Under the pieces are notes generated by a model. The model worked only from the letters and a program-made list of their open reading frames with translations, made no database searches and had not been told where the DNA came from. A stretch of DNA of 64,000 nucleotides from Micractinium sp. NFX-FRZ (taxonomy: Eukaryota; Chlorophyta; Trebouxiophyceae; Chlorellales; Chlorellaceae), in contig JAPTJF010000039.1 in assembly GCA_029339195.1 (NCBI GenBank), positions 124,001-188,000 on the forward strand. The letters run 5' to 3'. This document shows, piece after piece, positions 57,425 through 64,000 of the stretch (position 1 is its first letter; each line of letters opens with the position of its first letter). Both the position numbers and the translations under genes were made by a program.

Positions 57425-60400
57425 ATGGCGGGGCGCGTGTACCTTGAGATTGCCTATGTGGCGCCACGCGCGGTGCTCTGGCTGGCGCTCTTTGCGTGGG
57501 CGCTGTTTGACGGCATCCGCCACCGCGCCGTGCGCAGTAGAGGGTGCGCTGGCGGGTGGGCGGGCGGGCGGCAAGTGGGTGCTGGCGTGCACAGCAAGTG
57601 GGGGGCTGCTTGCGTCCTGCTGTGCTTCGGGTTACGCGTTGGGCCTGCACTTTGGCTTCGAGGCGCTGCGCGCGGGCCACGTTGCGCGCTGCTTGCCTCG
57701 CTTTGCGGCACCGCGCAACCCTCCCCCTCCCCCCCCGCCCCCTCCCGGACCCTCACTCCCCACTGCAGCTTCCAGCTGTACTGGGCGCTGGTGGGCAGCG
57801 CTGCCCTGTTTGTGCTGCAAGAGGTGGTGCTGGTGATCCTGGTGTTGGAGAGCAGGGGGCAGCAGAAGGGGGTGGACAGGGCCACCCTGGGGGCCTACAT
57901 CTTCTTTGCTGACCTGGCAACGTCCTACTGGTTTGGCATCCTCCTCACCGTGGCCGCGGGTTACTGGTGAGCCCTGCACTGCTATCGTTGCGGGTGCACG
58001 GTCTGACTGGAGGCAAAGCTCGTGGGCGGGTGCTTGGGAAGCGGGGGAAAGCTGCTGTCTACTGTCTGACAGCGGGCAGCGCGCGCTGGAGGAGGCTTGG
58101 GCAGCGGGGATCAGGTGTGCGTCTGTGCTCACCTGGCGGCTGGACGGCGGCGGGGTGTTGCTGCTGTGAGGGTGTAATGCCGTGGCTTTCGAGGCTGTCT
58201 GGGACGTGCAGCACAGCCCTCATGCTCACACCTCGCCCAACCCTTCCCTCTCTGGCTCACCCCGGTGCCCCCCGTGTGCCTCACCGCCGCAGCATCTCCC
58301 GCACCTCGCTGGGCCCCCACAAGCCCGTGGTGGTCGCCATCCCCGTGGTCTACTTTGTGACCGCGCTGGTGGTGGACTATGTGCTGTACTGGATCCGGGG
58401 CTTTGACGCCTTCACCGACCAGGTGGGCGTTTGTTTGCACAAGCATGGTTGGGGGTGCGAGTGGGGGGCAGTGGAGCCAGGGTGGCAGCCCCCCCGAGCT
58501 GTTTGTGCTGACTTGCAGAGCCCTCCTTGTACTTCCCGTGCCAGGCCACACCTACTTCATGGGGTTGCAAACTGCCTGTGGGGCTGTGTGCACCCAAGGG
58601 TGTTCAAAGGGTGCGTGGCTGGCTCCCCCTCCTCCCCCTCCATCCACATCCACCCACGCAGACCACATACTACGCCGAGGTGCCCGAGGACGCGGCCGCC
58701 AAGGTCGGCGGCACCACCGGCTTTGTGTACCTCATCTGCCTGCTGGCCAACACCATGGCCATGCTGCTCGCCTGGTTCTTCATCTTTGTGAGTGCAGGGG
58801 GGTGGGCAGGCGAGGGGGATGTGGGCAAGGGTGGGGGAGTTGGGGGAAGGAGACGGACATGTGGAGCAGGGCTGCCTTAAGGCTGCTGTCACAGCTCGTA
58901 TTCTTGTTCTTATTATTTTTTGAATCTGACTCTTATAATTACAGGACACGATCCAGAAGGAGAAGGATATCCTGGAGCAGGGGTACCCTGACGTGTCTGC
59001 GGTGGGCCCCGGCGGCGTCAGTGCTGCTGCGCCTGGCACTACCGCCCCCTTTGGCTCCCGCGAGCTGCCTGTCTCCTCTGGCGGTGCCGCCGGCACGGGG
59101 GAGGGCACGGTGGGCGGGCAGGCCGTGCTGCTGGAGGACGGCGGCAACATGAGTCATATGTATGTCGATGTTGTGGGTGAGTGCGGGTGCTGCAGATGAG
59201 TGGGGCAGGGGTGGAACAGGTGGGGAGGGGGGCGCGTGAACAAGGGGTGTGCTCCTTGAGGGCTGCGGCAGTGCGGGCATGTGTATGTCGACGTCGTGGG
59301 TGCAGCAGAGGAGTGGGGCGAGGCGTAACAGGTGGGGAGTGGGGGGCGTGAACAAGGGGTGTGGAAGGCGGCAGCAACCCAACAGGCACCTGTACGTATG
59401 TGGGCGTCGTAGTGTGGGTGGGTGGTGATGTGGCGGTGGCGGGCCGCAATCCCAGCACGCCTGGGTGCGCCCCTACACCCTTCCAGGACACAACCGATTG
59501 CGTGCTAACATTCACTCCTCTCCTTCCAGGCCCGCTTTCAAGCAGAGGCCGTCCTGGACGCTCCCAGCACCTTTTGACACCTTGAAGGACCAGCCTGCTG
59601 CAGCCTGCTGCTCAAGTGCACCAGTGCCTTGCCCTCATGCCTCTCTCCTGGCCTTTCTGCCGCCTGCCCCCTGCCCCCGCCTGGCGCCCGCAGAGGCCGA
59701 CCTGGACGCCCCCAAGACCTTCCAGGACAAGGTGGACGACCGCGAGAAGCTGCGCCTCGTCCGCCGCTTCTTCTACGGCGTGTGCACCTACCGTGAGCAG
59801 CGATGGCTGCGCCAGCCCACCCTGACTGTGCCCGCATGCCCGCGTGCCGCCCGGCCTGCATGCTTGCCTGCCTGGTCTTACTCGGAGGCGCCTCTGGGAA
59901 GGACAGTGTGGAAGTGGCATTGCACAGGGTGGTGCGCGCCCTTCCTGCGGCCTGTCAGGTGGGCAAGCAGGCAGGTACTGGACACGCTGAGTGCGCCCTC
60001 CCCCGCCGACCTAAAACTTGACGCCATACTGCGATTCCCCGTTGCCCCCATCCCCTGCCCCCCACCCTGCCCTTTCAGTCATCGCCACCATCGCCGTCAT
60101 CTTCCTGCCGCTCTTCGTGCCCAGCGTGGTGGACCGAACCATCCTCATCCTGCAGGTGGGGCGGGTGGATAGAGGGAGAGGGGGAGGGCAGGCGGGGGCA
60201 GGGGAGAGCAGCCGGCAGGCAACTGGGTAGAGGAGGGGAGACGGGGGGAGCCGGCAGGCAAGTGAGCAAGTATGCAAGCGGGAAGGCAGGCAGGCTGGCT
60301 GGCTGGTGGTGGGACGACCCTGGCCAGCTAGTCAGCAGGCAGGCAGGGCAGGTCTGCCGAGTGCCCGCCGGCTGTGCCCCTCGCTCTCGCCGCCCCTCCT

Positions 60401-61563
60401 GCCACCACATGTGCGTTGGGCACATCCCGACCTACCCCCTGCACTTCCGTCCGTCATCCGCCCTTGAACCCAACCTGACCTCTGCCTTCCTGCCCCGTAC
60501 CGCTCGTGCCCCCCGCCCCCGTCCCCAAACCTGGCCTCTGGCCCCTGGCCCCTGCCCTGCCCCCCTTCCACCCCATCCTACCGCTGCAGAACCTGGTTCT
60601 GTGGGGCTTCCTGGGCATGCTGCTGTGGACCTTCCGCATGCGCCAGGGCAGCCCGTACCTGCTCATGGACGAGGATGCGCCAGAGACGGGTGGGCGGGCG
60701 GGAGGGTTGGAGTCTGGGCGGTTGCACGGTAGTGGGGCAAAAGGTGACAGCTCCAGTTCGCCAGGGCAGTCCTGCCTGCTCGTGGTCGAAAGGACGCGCT
60801 AGAGGCGGGTGGGCGGGACGGGGTGGGGGGTGGGGGTGAGGGAGGGTGCACGGTGGTGGGACGGCGGGGAAAGCACCGCTAGATGGTGCGCCAGGGCAGG
60901 CCCTGCCTGCCTCGTGGTCGAAAGGACGCGCGGGGCGAGACAGGCGGGCATCTCATGGCCTGCCTCTGCCTTCCTCTCAAATGACATCTGACCTGTCAAG
61001 GCCTGGGACCTGAGTGCCGCCCGCCGCTCCCGCCGCTCGTGACCAAAGTGCTCCCCACTCTGCCCCCCCGGGCTGTCTTGTGCACGTGCCTGCGGGAAGC
61101 AGGCGGCCCGGTGCATGCCCCCACCGCCGTCATCTCTTTTGAGACCTACACGGGGCAACAGGAAGGAAGGAGGAAGGAAGGATGACATAGCTTTGCTGCC
61201 TCACCAACACGCCCTTGCGATATGTGCCTTACCTCCCTGTGGCAAGCAGGCGGGCTGGTCGATGCACCCACCACAGAGCTGGGCGTCATGGGGCACAATG
61301 ATGACGATGACGATGAGGAGGGGGGCAGGAGGAGGTTTGGGGCGGCCCCTGGCGGCGCCCGCTTCACCCTGGGAGACGAGGACGAGCACAGCCCCCGCCC
61401 TGGAGGCGGCTCTGGCGGCATGGCTGGCAGCAGCGGCGGCGTGGCGGGCCGGCGGCAGCAGCCGCGCGTCAATGTGGACGATGCGGCGCAGCAGGCGGGG
61501 GTGGTGGTAGAGCCGCTGCCCACCCCGGTGACCCCCGCACCCATGACGCTCCCGGGGCGGTGA
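57425..61563 (+). CDS. Seven-transmembrane protein, receptor-like
   Basis: Exons 57425-57543, 57769-57966, 58293-58422, 58662-58787, 58945-59176, 59694-59792, 60079-60155, 60590-60689, 61250-61563: 1395 nt, 464 residues, in phase. Seven hydrophobic helices can be counted, starting EIAYVAPRAVLWLALFAW and including YIFFADLATSYWFGILL, VVYFVTALVVDYVLYW, FVYLICLLANTMAMLLAW, ATIAVIFLPLFVPSVV and LVLWGFLGMLLWTF. Helices five and six are separated by a long loop with KEKDILEQGYPDV. The C-terminal tail is acidic (DDDDDEEGG) and Gly-rich. It recalls the Lung-7TM/GOST group of Golgi-endosome proteins but lacks an obvious luminal GOLD domain, so the assignment is tentative. Confidence 0.7.
59157..59420 (+). 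repeat. Tandem echoes of an exon end, about 123-bp period
   Basis: The exon end TATGTCGATGTTGTGG/GTGAG at 59161 recurs at 59284 as TATGTCGACGTCGTGG/GTGCA and, more decayed, near 59395. The intronic flank (GAACAAGGGGTGTG) is copied too, so the unit spans exon end plus about 100 bp of intron. Confidence 0.85.
59540..59590 (+). repeat. Echo of the 59694 exon start
   Basis: Repeats GAGGCCGACCTGGACGC of the true exon as GAGGCCGTCCTGGACGC, then CCCAGCACCTT against CCCAAGACCTT, about 150 bp upstream. The same intron has donor-side echoes at its other end. Confidence 0.8.
60754..60955 (+). repeat. Two echoes of the 60689 exon end and donor
   Basis: The exon end around CGCCAGGGCAGCCCGTACCTGC is copied at about 60759 and 60888 (CGCCAGGGCAGTCCTGCCTGC and CGCCAGGGCAGGCCCTGCC), each followed by TCGAAAGGACGCG and a GGCGGG run. 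Periods are roughly 122 and 128 bp. Confidence 0.85.
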
Positions 61564-62300
61564 GCAGTGGGACCCTCAAGTGATCTGGGCTGGCCACAGG
61601 CCTGGCTGGGTCTGGACGATAATTGAAGGGCTGCCGGCATAACGCCTGCACCAGTGTGCCAGCGCCCACGGTGTGCGCCCGCAGTTGATGGCGCATGCCG
61701 GCAGCTCTCCCTCCCTCACCCATCTAGCCAGCCCATCTGATCCACAACCGCTTCCCGCCTCCCTCTGTTGCTGAGCCTCCTCCACCTGCTTGCTCTCGTG
61801 CCTGCTGGCTGAACCGGGCTGACCCTTCCGCACGCATGAAGCCCGCTGTGTGCCCTTGTTGCTCCTCCCCACATGTGACTCCCTGAGCCTCTGCCTCTGG
61901 CTGCTACTGCGCCTGACCAGACCTTTGCCTCCCCGGGCCCAGCTGTAACCTGTGTCATAACCAGCTGCCAGCAGAGTTGGAGAGCCACCGGGCCTGTGTT
62001 AAGTGGGCACACTGAGATGCGAGCGCAAAGCATCGCAGGACGGGGTTCGAGCAGCTTACCCAAGGCATGCTCTACAGGCAGACGGGCAGGCATTGCGACA
62101 GGAGGACCGAAAAACACTGGGCAGGGCCCCTGTTAGTGTGAGATTGGTGCGTTGGTGAATCAGGTGATCATCACATCAGGGGCGGGGGGATGCATACCGG
62201 CCGCCCCTGTCAGTGCGGTTAGCTGTCATGTGTTGTCAAGTCATGGTGGGGTGCCGAGTACCATCCGGAAAGAGGTTAGCCGAGCACACGCCCAGGCCCA
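61564..62300. other. Convergent intergenic
   Basis: Between the stops of the seven-TM gene (+) and EED (-). No gene or distinct structure seen. Confidence 0.4.
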
Positions 62301-64000
62301 TCACCCCTCCTCCTCATCCTCCTCCTCCTCTTCCTCCCCGCCTAGCGCGCTGCTGTCAAGCTGCTGCTGCTGCGAGGCTGCGCCCGGCTGGCAGCGGTCG
62401 TAGCGCGTGAGGCTGCCGTCCTCGTGGCACGCCACAATGATAGAACCGTTGTAGGACACAGCCGTCTGCCGCACCAGCGGGGCACGCTCTCCCTTGGAGA
62501 GGGAGCGGCGGGGGCGGAGGCGCGCCTTGGGGGTGGGCTGCACAGCCGAGGGTTGAGAGTGAGAGTGGAGGGAAGGGGTGAGTGACAGGGAGTGGGCAGA
62601 GTGGGTGGGTGGGTGGGTTGTAGCTGGGATGGAGCGCATGGCAGGTGGAGGCAGGGAGGACAGGGAGGGATGAGAACAGGAGGGGGTTGACTGGCAAGCG
62701 AGGTAAGAAGGGCGCAGGCAGGCGGGAGACCTTGATACCACAAGAGGGGGGAGAGCAGGCAGGTGTGCGGCCCTGCCATTCCCCTCCCTGCCGCGCCTCT
62801 ACCCACGCAGAACCTCCCCGGCCCGGTGTGCTCTCCTGCCAAGCGCGAGCGCTGTGCACCAGCCCCCTGCTCTTGCCCCTCATCACCCCAACTGTTGTCA
62901 CTAACCGCATCATATGCCGTACATGACTGATCCTAGCCTCACCTGCTGCGCGTGCGGGCTGTACACCAGCACCTTGCCGGTGTTGGTGCCAATGGCCAGC
63001 GTGGTGCACCAGTAGTCCATGGCAAAGCGCAGCCACCACACCTGGGCGCAGTCCTCCAGCTGCAGCTCCTGCTCACGGGGGGACAGCCAGGCACTTTATG
63101 ATGAGGGCCTCTTGTACGTCTCAACGTCGGGTTGGTGCACAGGGCCGGCGCAGTCCTTCAGCTGCACCTCTGCTTGCAAGAGAGGAAAGGCAAGCGTTTC
63201 ACCAGATGCCTTGCTCTGTGGCTCGCCCTCGCATGCATACACCCATCCATCCACCAAACATTGCCCAGGTGTCTCCCGCCTGCGTCAGCTCCACCTCGCA
63301 TTCATACACCCACCCATCGGCACAGCCCAGGTGTCTCCTGCCTGCATCAGCTTGACCTGGCCTTCCATACACCCACCCACTGGCACAGCCCAGGTGTCTT
63401 TTCTTGTATTCTTTTTAGGGGGGAAGGCTACCAGACGTCCCACCTGCATCAGCTCGACGTCGCCATCCTTGGCGTGCTGCTGCGTGGAGCGGTCGGGGCG
63501 CCACACTGCGATGCGGTTGTCCACCGACTTGCTGAGCACGTAGTCGCCCAGCCAGCGCACGCAGTCCACGTAGTTCCAGTGCACGCGCTGCAGGGGCGCA
63601 GCAGCGCGGATGTCAAGTGACCTCAGAGTTGATATTCTGTTGCACAACGGGCATGGCGGTTAGGCCGGTGGGAATTGGCGGTGGGGAAGGCACCCCCTCA
63701 CGCACCCCGCTCACCCCTCATGGCAAAAGCAGCCGTGGTCCCACTCTTAAACAGCTAACCCGGCCCTTGCATCTCAGTCGAGCCGGCTGGCATGATGAGG
63801 TGGCAGGTGGGGAAGGCAACGCCACGCACCTGCACAACTTTACTGTCACTTCAGCACGAGCTGTGAAAGCACCAGGCCTCACCTCGGTTGAGAAGGCTGG
63901 CATGGTGACGTGGGCGGTGGGGAAGACGCGGGGGCCGGGGCGGTACGCATCGCTGGCGTCTAGCGTGTGCTGGTGCTCCGCTAGCGACCACATCTTGATG
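62301..64000 (-). CDS. EED: EED/ESC/FIE, WD40 subunit of PRC2, 5' part outside the window
   Basis: Minus-strand exons at >64000-63884, 63587-63444, 63071-62943, 62537-62301, ending at TGA 62303. Sequence order matches the last WD40 blades of [14 protein letters not shown] then [34 protein letters not shown] (the most diagnostic EED stretch), [29 protein letters not shown], and the last blade [20 protein letters not shown]. The C-terminus adds an acidic Glu-rich tail. EED reads trimethyl-H3K27 and activates the methyltransferase in Polycomb repressive complex 2, in the nucleus. The N-terminal blades lie beyond base 64000. Confidence 0.93.
63148..63408 (-). repeat. Echoes of both ends of one EED intron
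   Basis: Near 63148-63175 GCGCAGTCCTTCAGCTGCA repeats the exon start region at 63050-63075 (GCGCAGTCCTCCAGCTGCA). At 63222-63408, three 64-66-bp units contain CCTGCATCAGCTTGACCTGG-type copies of the exon end at 63444-63465 (CCTGCATCAGCTCGACGTCG), with a CATACACCC spacer. Confidence 0.8.

Noticed and set aside
62020..62070. tRNA-like stretch with GGTTCGAGC
   Set aside because: No acceptor stem or D and anticodon arms could be paired around it.

Overview
This is nuclear DNA of a GC-rich green alga, most likely a trebouxiophyte (Chlorella-like). The evidence is many short exons joined by GT-AG and some GC-AG introns, pyrimidine-rich acceptors ending in TGCAG, a plant-type cryptochrome, plastid-type N-termini, and Ala/Gln/Gly low-complexity insertions in otherwise conserved eukaryotic proteins. 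Nothing bacterial, viral or organellar was recognised, and there are no rRNA genes, CRISPR arrays or insertion sequences. The exon models below were built by hand from splice signals and reading phase. For most genes the summed exon lengths divide by three and end on a stop codon.

Layout: a MYND zinc-finger gene enters from the left (+, ends 2181). A small possibly myristoylated protein follows (3064-3956, +, frame not fully resolved), then a compact DUF6919-like gene (4938-5633, +). A very large MFSD6-type transporter occupies 6288-14991 (+). A GT61 glycosyltransferase (15408-19038, -) and the SSU-processome WD protein UTP21/WDR36 (19941-27768, -) are next. UTP21 is divergent from a class-I aminotransferase (28074-30844, +). 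Prefoldin subunit 4 (31341-32394, -) is divergent from a plant-type cryptochrome (32833-38957, +). Then come a plastid-targeted unknown (40049-41738, +), a tiny plastid-type membrane protein (42557-43055, -), a basic nuclear-type protein (43601-44375, -), a two-finger CCCH protein (44829-48410, +), a second MFS transporter (49906-55617, +), a DNAL4-like dynein light chain (55959-56718, -) divergent from a seven-TM protein (57425-61563, +), and the C-terminal part of the PRC2 subunit EED/ESC/FIE (62301 to the right edge, -).

The genes do not form a pathway; this is ordinary algal housekeeping plus light sensing, chromatin and transport. The striking feature lies between the exons. At about a dozen splice junctions in six genes, the end or start of an exon together with its splice site is repeated, in decayed form, inside the adjacent intron ('splice-junction echoes'). 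In the second MFS gene the echo is a young 75-bp triplication that keeps the frame and offers three in-frame donors, so it could yield proteins with 0, 25 or 50 extra residues. The pattern fits intron growth or birth by local tandem duplication across exon borders and is the main thing worth following up.
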